NCBI GenBank assembly: GCA_964528055.1
Contig: CAZGQM010000005.1
Location: 177,135 to 241,134 of the forward strand
Length of the DNA: 64,000 bases
Reading direction: 5' to 3'
Origin: Geoanaerobacter sp964528055
GTDB taxonomy: Bacteria; Desulfobacterota; Desulfuromonadia; Geobacterales; DSM-12255
Below, one piece after another: positions 23,752 to 32,774 of this stretch (position 1 is its first letter; every line of letters starts with the position of its first letter). A program made the position numbers and the translations under genes. The notes below the pieces were generated by a model. That model saw only the letters and a program-made list of their open reading frames with translations. It did no database searches and was not told the origin of the DNA.

Positions 23752-26181
23752 TTAACGAATAACGAGCTGAATTGCAGTAGATGTGTCACTGACCCTGACA
23801 AGCAGTTGGCGGTCGGTCGGATTGTAAAACCAGGCTTCAGAAACGGATTCGAATGTCGCAAGAGACTGAGCATTGGGTAGAAGTGTCCCATTTCGCTCGA
23901 TGATGACCGGCTGAGTAGCGTCTTTGAAGTTAAGACGCCATATACGAGGGCCAGGAGCCCATTGACCGTCAATTCTGCGTATCGTGAATGTACGCTCAGT
24001 TCCGGCAGTGTCGTTGATAAGATCAGTCCTTAAAAAGAGACCATTTTTATAGCCCAGGCTGATTCCGTCGTCTTCGTAGAGCGTTAAAACGCCTGATCCT
24101 CCTGGAAAGATATCGACTTCCAGCGGTCCGTTTACGGGGTCGGTCGAGTGCTGCTTTAGCGGCCCCCGCAGCAGAAGAGAGCCGGCACGGGCGAATACCG
24201 GAATCTTGTCAAGTGGAACGGAAAAGGACACAGTCTGTCCACCCAGATACGTCTGGTTTGATGTAATGTCAACCCATTTGCATCCCGCCGGAAAGTAGAC
24301 GTCTCGGGAGACAGCCCCTTCAATAGTCACCGGAGCGATGAGCAGATGTTCGCCGAGCATGAATTCATCATTAACTGCATACGTACTCTGATCAGCGGCG
24401 AAGTGGTACATTAGGGGAGTCAGAGGAGGTTCTCCATTGAGAGAGGCAAGGGCGATAATCGAGTAAATATGTGGGAGCATGCGGTAGCGTTCGTTGATAG
24501 TGTTACGGGCTAGCGACGTGTAGGGTTCTCCGAACTGCCACGGCTCACGCGGCGCCGATAGCGACGAGGCGTGATTGCGGAACAGGGGAGTATAGGAGGC
24601 GAACTGAAGCCATCGTATGAACAGCTCTGGGGTGGGGGAGCCGAGGAAGCCGCCGATGTCGTGCCCGAATTGCGTCACGCCGCTCAATCCCATGCTGGCG
24701 CTCATGCTGACAGCCGTCTGAAGGGAGGCGAAATCACTCTTTGTATCACCACCCCACATGGCGGCATAGCGATGGATTCCCGCAAATCCTGATCGGGAGA
24801 GTATCCATGGGCGTTCATTGGGACGCAATTCACTCAGTGCTTCCCATGAAAGTGAGGTTTCGTTCAGTGCGTAAAGGTTGCGCGCTTCTAGGTCGGTTCT
24901 ATTTTCACCGTCGAAGGAATAAATGGCTTCAGGCATGTAGTTTTGAGCCGGCTCGTTCAGGTCATTCCAGATCCCTGAAATCCCTGTAGCCAGAAAGGTC
25001 TTCAGTTGCGTCTTCACGAACTCCCTGGCTGGCAGTTTCGTAAAATCGATCCAGCTTACCTGACCGAGAAATATCTCATTGACCAGAGGGACGCGATTCC
25101 GGTCGCCCACCAGATATTCCATCCCTGAAAAGTAAGGCCAGAGCGGGTCTGTCCGTAAAAGAAGTGGTTCCAGGATATTTACGACCCTGAAGCCCTTGTC
25201 TGTCAGTCGTGCGTTCATGGCCAACGGGTCGGGAAAGGTTTGTTGATTCCAGGAGAGGTAGCCGTATCTGTCCATGTAGTCGATATCAAGAAACAGAGCA
25301 TCGCACGGAATTTTCAATTCTCGTAGTTTGGCGGCGATTGTTTCGAGTTCGCTGGATGATCGGTAAGAGTAGCGTGACTGCAAGTAGCCAAGAGACCAGA
25401 GCGGTGGAGGGGGGGCCTTGCCAGTGAGGGTGGTGAATGCTTGAGAAACTTTGATTGTCTGCGGTCCGGACATGACGTAATAATCAAGCTCTCCGCTCAT
25501 GGCGCCGAAAGTAAGGGTTCCGCTGTCAGTGGCGGCAAAATCGAAGAACGGTGCAGCTGCATTGTCAAGGTAAACGCCGTGGGCTTTTCCATTGGCCAGC
25601 GTGTAGAAAAAAGAATGAGATGAATAGAGAGGGTCATCGAGTTGGGTGTATCCGGCATTATCGACGTTAAGGAGATAAAAAGAGCGTGATCTGCGGTCGA
25701 CTGGTCCACCACGTTCCCCAAGACCGAAATAGTGTTCGCTGGCTGGGGCATATTTTCGCACCAAAACTAGTCCAGTTGAGGTGTCCCAGCCGATGCCGGC
25801 GCTTTGGTCAGCGCTGAGCAGGGTTCCGTCATTTCGAATGAGAATTATTTGCAGGGGATTCTTAAGGATAATTGCGTAGATGTCGTCTGAAACTATGTAT
25901 GTAACCGACGTATAGTCATAAACTGTTACAGCGGGAGGGGTAAACGCTCCTGCAGTGATTGCTCCGGTTTTCTTTTCCGTAAAGGTTCCGGAAGGGGCAA
26001 ACCGTACTCTTGCAATGCCAGGACGGAAGATTTCGACTCGCGCCTGCTCACCTGATGCAAGTCGGAAATCTGCGCCATTGGTTGCAACTGTGACGGATTC
26101 AACGTTACCGGCAAATCTGAAAGCGGCATTCGCATTTAGCGTGGTTAGTACCAAGAGCACTATGGCGAATGCAGTTTTCAT
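23752..26181 (-). CDS. Secreted glycoside hydrolase family 31 enzyme
   Basis: An 809-residue protein with a signal peptide (1-20). It has the full GH31 layout: N-terminal beta domain, (beta/alpha)8 barrel and two C-terminal beta domains. The nucleophile is read as D407 in GIWNDLNEPAQ and the acid/base as D479 in MWGGDTKSDF. FLDIDYMDRYGYLSWN is the usual substrate-side strand. GH31 covers alpha-glucosidases, alpha-xylosidases and transglucosidases, and the exact activity cannot be told. The signal peptide points to the periplasm or outside, so it may act on the exported polysaccharide. It starts 6 bases after the methyltransferase stop. Confidence 0.9.
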   Translation of the reverse strand: MKTAFAIVLLVLTTLNANAAFRFAGNVESVTVATNGADFRLASGEQARVEIFRPGIARVRFAPSGTFTEKKTGAITAGAFTPPAVTVYDYTSVTYIVSDDIYAIILKNPLQIILIRNDGTLLSADQSAGIGWDTSTGLVLVRKYAPASEHYFGLGERGGPVDRRSRSFYLLNVDNAGYTQLDDPLYSSHSFFYTLANGKAHGVYLDNAAAPFFDFAATDSGTLTFGAMSGELDYYVMSGPQTIKVSQAFTTLTGKAPPPPLWSLGYLQSRYSYRSSSELETIAAKLRELKIPCDALFLDIDYMDRYGYLSWNQQTFPDPLAMNARLTDKGFRVVNILEPLLLRTDPLWPYFSGMEYLVGDRNRVPLVNEIFLGQVSWIDFTKLPAREFVKTQLKTFLATGISGIWNDLNEPAQNYMPEAIYSFDGENRTDLEARNLYALNETSLSWEALSELRPNERPWILSRSGFAGIHRYAAMWGGDTKSDFASLQTAVSMSASMGLSGVTQFGHDIGGFLGSPTPELFIRWLQFASYTPLFRNHASSLSAPREPWQFGEPYTSLARNTINERYRMLPHIYSIIALASLNGEPPLTPLMYHFAADQSTYAVNDEFMLGEHLLIAPVTIEGAVSRDVYFPAGCKWVDITSNQTYLGGQTVSFSVPLDKIPVFARAGSLLLRGPLKQHSTDPVNGPLEVDIFPGGSGVLTLYEDDGISLGYKNGLFLRTDLINDTAGTERTFTIRRIDGQWAPGPRIWRLNFKDATQPVIIERNGTLLPNAQSLATFESVSEAWFYNPTDRQLLVRVSDTSTAIQLVIR

Positions 26182-26187
26182 CTCTGA

Positions 26188-27147
26188 TCAGGTTCCTCTC
26201 TTTTCGATATGGACGACAAGCCAGGGATTTATTGGTGCGCTTCGTAAAAATGGGAGCAACGGGTGGGAGCATAGAGAGAATGATGCTCTCACGGGAAGGC
26301 TGAGAAGGTTTCCTTTCAGAGAATTACGGCTTCTGATGAAGCCCCAGTAGCCCTTGACAGGTAAAGCATTTGCCGTATTGCATCCAGCGTCGCGAAACAG
26401 GTCTGCATAATCGGTGCATGAAAGAAGAAAAGGGCTGCTCGGCGGATTAAATCGAGGTTGGTAGCTTCCCGGTTGTCGTCCATGAAAAATATCAAAGGGA
26501 AAGAGACGGTTTGGACTGCTCACCACGATATGCCCACCAGGCTTGAGAACTCGCGTCATTTCGCGAGCCAGGGAAAGGCGTTGTTCACGATAATCCGGAG
26601 CGACACGTGAGCTGTCTCCGATAACCCCGACATGAGGAAACACGCAGCCGCAATAGACAAGGTCAAAGGTTTCATCTTCAAAAGGGAGATGTTTCCCGTT
26701 GGCGAGAAAAAAACGTTCTTGATGGTTTCTGCGCGGCCATACGGTACAACGATTGCCGCAATCTATGCCGACACTTTCATAGCCGTTATCGGCGAGAAGG
26801 TCGACATCCATGCCAGTGCCACACCCTACCGACAAAGCTCGGGGTTTATGGGTTGCGTGTTGAAAAAAACGTCCGAAAGTTGGGAGCCAGTAGTTGTTGG
26901 TAAGATCAAGATTTGACTGCTCTTCATAATTCAGTAGCGATTCGTCGCTAGGATCATCGAAACGACCACCCACGATTAAATCGGGGTAGCCTTGCTCCCA
27001 GCCAAAATGATTTCCACAGTGACTGCAGGCAATAACCTGCTGAGAGAAATCGAGATTTCGATGACATAAGGGACAAACAACATTTACCGGGTAGTTGCTG
27101 CTACAGGTATGGTGCGTGCTGGGAATAGAGGAGTTCTGTATGCACAT
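26188..27147 (-). CDS. SAM-dependent methyltransferase with N-terminal zinc ribbon
   Basis: About 319 residues. A Trm112-like zinc ribbon is formed by CPLC and CSHC (about residues 25-49). A class I methyltransferase fold follows, with motif I LSVGCGTGMD, an acidic strand-2 residue in VGIDCG, and the post-I stretch FDLVYCGCVFPHV. VLKPGGHIVVSSPN is the usual motif of sugar- or lipid-acting enzymes. I use the ATG at 27147; an in-frame TTG 27 bases upstream is possible. A 108-base gap with a small imperfect inverted repeat (27193-27208) separates it from the Asp-box gene. It probably O-methylates a sugar or lipid of the polysaccharide. Confidence 0.8.
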   Translation of the reverse strand: MCIQNSSIPSTHHTCSSNYPVNVVCPLCHRNLDFSQQVIACSHCGNHFGWEQGYPDLIVGGRFDDPSDESLLNYEEQSNLDLTNNYWLPTFGRFFQHATHKPRALSVGCGTGMDVDLLADNGYESVGIDCGNRCTVWPRRNHQERFFLANGKHLPFEDETFDLVYCGCVFPHVGVIGDSSRVAPDYREQRLSLAREMTRVLKPGGHIVVSSPNRLFPFDIFHGRQPGSYQPRFNPPSSPFLLSCTDYADLFRDAGCNTANALPVKGYWGFIRSRNSLKGNLLSLPVRASFSLCSHPLLPFLRSAPINPWLVVHIEKRGT

Positions 27148-27255
27148 TATATAAATTCTCTCTTGTACGTTCAAATGTCATTTCAGGAATTCCGTAGTTG
27201 AATCTACGAACAAATCATTTCTTCCAGCTGGTGCAAGAGTAGCGATACTGTTGAG

Positions 27256-30200
27256 CTATGGGCGCAGATAACTGAAAACTCCTCCACCTTCTGTCCCAGC
27301 AAAAAGAATACGCGGATTGACAGAATCGACCACCAGTGAGGTGATGTTGCGGTTGAACAATCCCGAGTTGATTGCTTCCCATGTTAAGCCGCTATCTTTG
27401 CTTTGAAAAACACCGGCACCAGTCGTTCCTACGAATATGAGCCCTGGCTGGGTTGGGTGTACCAGCAGTGCCAGCATCTTTTTCAATGAAATCCCGTTGT
27501 TCAATATTGCCCAGTCGAGTCCGGAATTGTCAGTTCTTATTACCCCAAGTCCCGCAGCTGTTGCGTAAAGACGGCCGGGGTTATGTTGGTCTAAGGCAAG
27601 GGCAGTAATTACCGGCCTTGTCATCTCCGGCTTGGTGCCACCTGTCCAGCTCTGGCCGCCATCGGTAGATATCATTATCCCATTTGATAGTGTGCTGGCG
27701 AGGATTGCCCCTGAAGTGACTGCAAAGGCTGAAGTGGTTGCTTGCGGGTAGCTGAGGCTTGCTATTGACCAGGACGTGCCTCCGTCTGACGAGTTGAACA
27801 CCTCATTGTTGCGAGTGCCGACAATCACATGGTTATTATTGGCACTGTCCACCGTCAGTGTAGAGACAGCAGTTGACGTGAGCCCGGCGTTAATCCAGGA
27901 AGATGAGGATTCCATGATGCTGAAAACACCCGATTCAGTAGCGGCAAAGAGCTTCCCGTTGGCAGTACTGCCAAGCTGATTGACACGCAGTGAATTCAGT
28001 CCATCATTAAGAGGTTGCCAGTTCAAACCGGCATCCGTCGACCGGAAAATCCCGGCATCGGCGGTTGCTGCAAAAAGGAGCCAAGAAGTGGTACGGCTTT
28101 CGATTATTGACGAAACTATCTTCCCTGCAAGGCCGGTATTCATCTGGAACCAGTTACGTCCTTTGTCCAAACTGGCATAGACACCTCCGCCGTTGGTGCC
28201 GGCATAAAAAATTCCGGACTGGCGTGATAGCATCAACTTGATTACCTGCTCCCCGTTGATTGCCCCCTCACTGATTTTTTTCCAAGAATTGCCGCTATCT
28301 TCGCTTCGATATATCCCAACGCGTTCAGCGGCTGCATAGACGAAACTATCAGAATTATCGACAGCTACTGCAAGGATATTGGCTTCCGGGAGGCCTTTGC
28401 CGGTTTCCTGCCAGTGTTTTCCGGCATCAACGCTTTTTGTGACGATGCCTGAGCTACTTGCGTAAACAATCGACGGGTTTTGCGAACAACTCACAAGGTC
28501 AAAGACAAACGCGGCAGGTTGGTGCAGATCGCTCCAAGAGATGCCACCGTCTGTACTTTGGGCAACACCAAGATGGGTAGCTGCATAGAGTATGTCGCTG
28601 TTTGAGGGATCTATGAGGATCTTGAAAAGATAACGACCGTCCAAACCGGTATAGTCCCAATTTGCGCCACCGTCGACAGTTTTGAATAATCCAGATTTTA
28701 GAGTTGCCGCATACGCCTTGTTTGCATCTCGTGGATCAATTGCGAGACTACGTACGAATTGGGTCATCCCTATGCTTGTCTCGCTCCAGGATACCCCGGC
28801 GTCACTGCTAGCATATACACCGTGACGAGCAGTGCCCAGGAGAACCCGTTTGCTGTCGGAACTAAGTAATGCAATCGGGAGATTCCCCTGAGAATCGAGC
28901 GAAGTTGCAATCTGTATCCACGTTTCACCTTGGTCAGTGCTACGGTAAACGCCATAATCTCTCACTGATGCATACACGGTATTTGGGTCAGCTGGGCTGA
29001 GTACGAGTCCACCAATGATGCCAGCGGATGGCAACCCTGCACTTTTTGAAACCCAACTGAGAGCGGCATCGGTGGATTTGAAAACTTGTCCAACTGTGCC
29101 GGCATAAACCGTTTTCGGGGCGGAAGGGTTTACAGCAATGGAGAAGACATAAGGCACCGTCAGGCCTGTGTTGGATGCTTGCCAGTCAAGCCCCGACGCA
29201 GAGCTTTTGTAAACGCCGCCGCCAGAAGTGCCAAGGTATAGAACCCACGAACTTTGCGGATCATACGCCAATGAAAGAGCAGGTTCTTTTACGCCGTTGT
29301 TCCACAAATACCAGTTATTGTCATCAGGAGTAGCATATAGAGCTCCGGAGCTGGTAATTGCGTATGTCTTCTCCCACCGTGCTGTTACTAGAGAGAGAAT
29401 TGTCTCGTTAGGCAATCCCGTGTCGGCCCTGAAGAAGGTTTTCCCCTGGTCGATAGTTCTGTATACCTTCCCCTGTATCCCCCCTACCCACGCAATTGCT
29501 GATCTGACCGGATCAGTAGAGACGGCAAGCGCAACTGGCAGTTCCATCGTATTATTTACGTGCATCCAGGTGTCGCCACCGTTAAGACTTATGTAGGGGC
29601 CTGAAGATGTACCTGCTATTACGAAAGACGAATCGGCGGAAGATCGTGACAGAGAATAAATATTGCTCGGCAATATCCCCTTAGCGCTTGGACTCCAGTT
29701 GTCGCCGCCGTTGATGGTCTTCAGTATTCCCGAACGTTCAGTGCCGGCTAACAGCCTGGAAGAATTCAACGGCACCGGCTGAAGGTCGAAGACCCCTTCT
29801 TGCAGTCGTTGCGGCAGCTGCCAACCCACCTGTCCCCAGTCAAACTTCCAGATGCCAAGATCCGAGCCTGCGTAGATGGTCGAAGAATTGCTGTTGGGAA
29901 TGGTTGCGAGAGCTCCTATAAAAGCGTTCTGCATACCGTTATCCGCATCGAACCAGTTGGTTCCGAAATTGGTGGTTTCTTTGAGTCCCCCCTGGAGCAA
30001 TGCGAGATGATATACGTTGCCCCATGGGTCGGCGTTAATTATCCTGGTAGGATAATCGTTCCACTTTGTCCAGTTCGAATCAACAGCGTCATTTCCGATA
30101 CCATAAACGCCATCTTCAGTGGCAGCCAGCAGAAATCCATCTTTTGCCGGATGAGGCAGCAGGTGTTGAAGCGTATAGCGGGGAAGGTTGTAGGTGATAT

Positions 30201-30942
30201 CCTGCCAGGAGTTGGAATCCCTTGGAAGTTTATAGAGACCGTTGTCGGTTACTGTATAGAGATGTGATTTAGGTTTGGGGCCGAATTCAAGGGTAATAAC
30301 GTTTTGTCCATTGAAATTGTTATTGAAGGAGGACCAGGTTATACCGTCGTCTTCGCTACAATAGAGACCGGAACCGATGGTTCCCAGGTAGATCACTCCG
30401 GAACGCAACGGGTCGAAGGATATTACTCGTACATGGTTTACGCCGTTTACCGGGTAAGGATTCCATGTTGTGCCAGCGTCTAGGCTCAGCATGAGCGCGG
30501 ATTCGGTGGCAATGAGGATGCGGTTGCTGTTGTGCGGATCCACGCCGATTGATTGTATCGTCGATCCGGCAAGTCCTGAACCGACTGCCTTCCAGATTAG
30601 TCCGCCGTCTGTGGTTTTGTAGATACCGTTCTGGAAAGTCCCTGCGTAACCAACATCTCTAATGCTGGGGTCAAACGATATGGAGAGTACGGTCTGCGCT
30701 GAAAAATCGCTTTCAATGTGTTTCCAGGAAAACCCCCAGTCAGTACTGCGATAGATCCCTCCAAAATAAGTACCCGCCAGCAGGTTGCCCGGATTGTAGG
30801 TATCTCGGGCCATGGAGAAAATCGTAGCAGTTTTAGGACCAATAGGGCTCCATACGCCGGTTTGCTCAGCTGCGGTGAGCCCGTAAGAAACGAGAAGCAT
30901 GGCGCAAGATGTAACCAAAGAGATCAAAATGCGCCGAATCAT
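27256..30942 (-). CDS. Very large secreted Asp-box (BNR) repeat protein
   Basis: A 1228-residue protein with a signal peptide (1-25). The remainder is made of repeated beta-propeller blades. I count about twenty copies of the Asp-box pattern S-x-D-x-G-x-x-W (for example YRSTDQGETW, FKTVDGGANW, YRSEDSGNSW). Most are followed by a short GL and preceded by an (L/V)YAGT strand. This is the sortilin/Vps10- and sialidase-like blade arrangement, probably two or more propellers in a row. No catalytic residues, membrane anchor or sorting signal is apparent. It starts 2 bases after the phosphoglycosyl transferase stop. Binding or organising the polysaccharide at the cell surface is a reasonable inference. 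Confidence 0.82.
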   Translation of the reverse strand: MIRRILISLVTSCAMLLVSYGLTAAEQTGVWSPIGPKTATIFSMARDTYNPGNLLAGTYFGGIYRSTDWGFSWKHIESDFSAQTVLSISFDPSIRDVGYAGTFQNGIYKTTDGGLIWKAVGSGLAGSTIQSIGVDPHNSNRILIATESALMLSLDAGTTWNPYPVNGVNHVRVISFDPLRSGVIYLGTIGSGLYCSEDDGITWSSFNNNFNGQNVITLEFGPKPKSHLYTVTDNGLYKLPRDSNSWQDITYNLPRYTLQHLLPHPAKDGFLLAATEDGVYGIGNDAVDSNWTKWNDYPTRIINADPWGNVYHLALLQGGLKETTNFGTNWFDADNGMQNAFIGALATIPNSNSSTIYAGSDLGIWKFDWGQVGWQLPQRLQEGVFDLQPVPLNSSRLLAGTERSGILKTINGGDNWSPSAKGILPSNIYSLSRSSADSSFVIAGTSSGPYISLNGGDTWMHVNNTMELPVALAVSTDPVRSAIAWVGGIQGKVYRTIDQGKTFFRADTGLPNETILSLVTARWEKTYAITSSGALYATPDDNNWYLWNNGVKEPALSLAYDPQSSWVLYLGTSGGGVYKSSASGLDWQASNTGLTVPYVFSIAVNPSAPKTVYAGTVGQVFKSTDAALSWVSKSAGLPSAGIIGGLVLSPADPNTVYASVRDYGVYRSTDQGETWIQIATSLDSQGNLPIALLSSDSKRVLLGTARHGVYASSDAGVSWSETSIGMTQFVRSLAIDPRDANKAYAATLKSGLFKTVDGGANWDYTGLDGRYLFKILIDPSNSDILYAATHLGVAQSTDGGISWSDLHQPAAFVFDLVSCSQNPSIVYASSSGIVTKSVDAGKHWQETGKGLPEANILAVAVDNSDSFVYAAAERVGIYRSEDSGNSWKKISEGAINGEQVIKLMLSRQSGIFYAGTNGGGVYASLDKGRNWFQMNTGLAGKIVSSIIESRTTSWLLFAATADAGIFRSTDAGLNWQPLNDGLNSLRVNQLGSTANGKLFAATESGVFSIMESSSSWINAGLTSTAVSTLTVDSANNNHVIVGTRNNEVFNSSDGGTSWSIASLSYPQATTSAFAVTSGAILASTLSNGIMISTDGGQSWTGGTKPEMTRPVITALALDQHNPGRLYATAAGLGVIRTDNSGLDWAILNNGISLKKMLALLVHPTQPGLIFVGTTGAGVFQSKDSGLTWEAINSGLFNRNITSLVVDSVNPRILFAGTEGGGVFSYLRP

Positions 30943-30944
30943 AT

Positions 30945-31730
30945 TTAGAACGCCCCTCGTCTGACGATTATCGAAGAAATAGTTTTTGCCAGGATTTTAA
31001 TGTCGTAAGTAATCGATCTGTTTTGAACGTATTCGATGTCGCATTGTGCCGTTTCCAAAAATTTAAGCGATCCCCGTCCCACTACCTGGGCCAGACCAGT
31101 TACCCCCGGTTTTACGCTGAACTTGTTTTTGTAAACGCCATGGTAATACTTTGACATTTGCGGGATCTCTGGTCTCGGGCCGACAAGTTCAATATCTCCT
31201 TTCAGTACGTTCAGAAAATTCGGCAACTCATCCAGAGAGGTCTTCCTCAACCATCTACCAACTCTAGTGAGGCGGGGATCGTCCTGAATTTTGAAAAACA
31301 GTTGCTTAATTTCCTCGTTCGAATATGCATAAGAGTAAAGTTCGGGATACAGTTCGCGGGCATTTACCTTCATTGTTCTGAATTTGTAAAAGTGAAACGG
31401 AGCTCCAAGGTAATCTTCTTCACGTCGATCGTTCTCCCTTCTTTCGGAAGGTTGCCCTGATGACGCATATCTCCTCCGATCCCTGCTGCCTCTTCTATTG
31501 ATTCCTACTCGTATCTGCCGAAAGAGTACTGGCCCGGGAGAGTCTAACTTGATCATGATTGCTATGATAATCATGACAGGCAGACTCACTACTAATCCTG
31601 CAGTAGCGAAGAGTACATTGAATATCCGGTAAAAGGCTCTAATTAAGGAGTTTTCCCGGTGTTCACGTACAATTTCGCACTGACTGTCGATTTCTTTGTT
31701 CAGTGGGGGTAAATAAGTAGTAGGTTCCAT
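30945..31730 (-). CDS. Polyprenyl-phosphate sugar phosphotransferase (initiating enzyme)
   Basis: A 261-residue bacterial sugar transferase. One hydrophobic segment (about 36-60) is followed by the catalytic domain with PGPVLFRQIRVG, FYKFRTM, RLTRVGRWLRKTSLDELP and LVGPRPE, all hallmarks of the family. It transfers a sugar phosphate to undecaprenyl phosphate, the first step of repeat-unit assembly. Between the IRVGINRRG and PFHFYKFRTM blocks lies an unusual Arg-rich insert (about residues 78-110, with repeated DRR/ERR elements). It starts 19 bases after the PEP-CTERM gene. This is the short one-membrane-segment form of the family. Confidence 0.9.
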   Translation of the reverse strand: MEPTTYLPPLNKEIDSQCEIVREHRENSLIRAFYRIFNVLFATAGLVVSLPVMIIIAIMIKLDSPGPVLFRQIRVGINRRGSRDRRRYASSGQPSERRENDRREEDYLGAPFHFYKFRTMKVNARELYPELYSYAYSNEEIKQLFFKIQDDPRLTRVGRWLRKTSLDELPNFLNVLKGDIELVGPRPEIPQMSKYYHGVYKNKFSVKPGVTGLAQVVGRGSLKFLETAQCDIEYVQNRSITYDIKILAKTISSIIVRRGAF

Positions 31731-31749
31731 GGTATGAGCTCCAGATTTT

Positions 31750-32418
31750 TTATTCAGGTTTTCTTCTGAGCATCCTGGCCGCGAAGTAAATAATTCCCGT
31801 GCCGACCATCATAAGCGTTCCCGGTTCTGGAACTGCTGTGGTTGGAATGCCATCGGTGAAATCCAAGGCCAACGTAGTGACGCTTCCGTCACTGTTAGGG
31901 TAGCCGAAAGCAAGGAGTAGCGGGTTCCCAGTGCCTATCAATGAGGCGGACGGTCCATTTAACCAAGGAAAAGCCGCAAAAAGGTCCTCGCCGGCATTGA
32001 GAGTCGGATCGGAGAACAGAGTGCTGCTGCCAATGTTGAGATAAAAACCTACCGGCTGATTATTATACGAGAAGTTGCCGACGAGACTGTTGGATGTGAA
32101 ATCAACGATTGTGCCGGTATTAAAGAAAATTCCGCTAGTATGACCGGCTCCGATATCGGTGGGCCTAAATACTTGAACCTGTTGAATGGAGGACTGCGCC
32201 CAGTAGAAAATCCCAAACTCGAAACCTTGATTGCTCACCTGTTCGCTTAAATCATAGGCTTTGAATACCGCTACATTGGATGTTGGGTAAAAATACCCGT
32301 TCTCCTGAATTGCATTCCCAAAGACTGCTGGGGAGGGATTGGGAATACTGATTGCCTGGGCAACCGCGGCAATGGATAAAAATGACAGTAAGAAGGCGCA
32401 GAAGATAGTCGTTTTCAT
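31750..32418 (-). CDS. PEP-CTERM sorting-signal protein
   Basis: A 222-residue exported protein with a signal peptide (1-22). The C-terminus has the full PEP-CTERM tripartite signal: VPEPGT, a hydrophobic helix (LMMVGTGIIYFAA) and a basic end (RMLRRKPE). Exosortases recognise this signal and process the protein during export. The mature part is Ser/Asn-rich with no recognised domain. The ATG at 32418 is chosen for the GGGGGA before it. It is the first gene of the leftward unit and stands about 60 bases after a sigma-54 promoter. No exosortase gene is in this window, so the processing enzyme must lie elsewhere. Confidence 0.88.
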   Translation of the reverse strand: MKTTIFCAFLLSFLSIAAVAQAISIPNPSPAVFGNAIQENGYFYPTSNVAVFKAYDLSEQVSNQGFEFGIFYWAQSSIQQVQVFRPTDIGAGHTSGIFFNTGTIVDFTSNSLVGNFSYNNQPVGFYLNIGSSTLFSDPTLNAGEDLFAAFPWLNGPSASLIGTGNPLLLAFGYPNSDGSVTTLALDFTDGIPTTAVPEPGTLMMVGTGIIYFAARMLRRKPE

Positions 32419-32489
32419 TGATGTCCCCCTGGTTAAGTTAGAACTTTTCATTTATGATCCCCCCTATATTATTTGGTTACGAGTAATTA

Positions 32490-32504
32490 GCAATAAAAGT
32501 GCCA
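32490..32504 (-). promoter_or_regulatory. Sigma-54 promoter of the leftward polysaccharide unit
   Basis: On the minus strand TGGCACTTTTATTGC, a near-perfect -24/-12 element (consensus TGGCACG-N4-TTGC) with the correct GG-N10-GC spacing. The predicted start near 32478 lies about 60 bases before the PEP-CTERM ATG. Confidence 0.8.
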
Positions 32505-32568
32505 TTAATGAAAGCGCTTGAAATAGCGTGGTTTGCGCTTTGAGACTGAGCATATTAGTGTAAAGATA

Positions 32569-32585
32569 GTCGACAATCTGTCGAC
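32569..32585. promoter_or_regulatory. Palindromic candidate enhancer-protein site
   Basis: GTCGACA-ATC-TGTCGAC is a perfect 7-bp inverted repeat with a 3-base centre. It lies about 74 bases upstream of the -24 element facing left and about 160 bases upstream of the one facing right, normal distances for NtrC-type activators. Which protein binds is unknown. Confidence 0.5.
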
Positions 32586-32734
32586 ATTGTTTACAAAACC
32601 GAGTTCTATTGTTTGTTTAACTTAGTGAATTATAATGACTTTATCGAAATGGCGGTACTCTTGAATGTCTAACTCGCTGATTTATAGAGAATCTGTTGAG
32701 CTGCTTTGTGTTAATGCATTCAATGTGATATATA

Positions 32735-32749
32735 AGGCACTTAATTTGC
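32735..32749 (+). promoter_or_regulatory. Sigma-54 promoter of the rightward polysaccharide unit
   Basis: AGGCACTTAATTTGC has GG at 32736-32737 and GC at 32748-32749, ten bases apart, as sigma-54 needs. It is nearly identical to the leftward element. The predicted start near 32760 lies about 15 bases before the ATG of the 44-codon ORF and about 330 bases before the flippase gene. Confidence 0.75.
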
Positions 32750-32774
32750 TTATCGTTCTACATGGGGAAACATT

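Noticed and set aside
27193..27208. Terminator or promoter between the Asp-box gene and the methyltransferase gene
   Set aside because: The inverted repeat has only five paired bases and no T run; no sigma-54 or sigma-70 element is convincing there.
32645..32670. Additional sigma-54-like element TGGCGGTACTCTTGA in the control region
   Set aside because: The -12 GC is replaced by GA, while the element at 32735-32749 matches fully.
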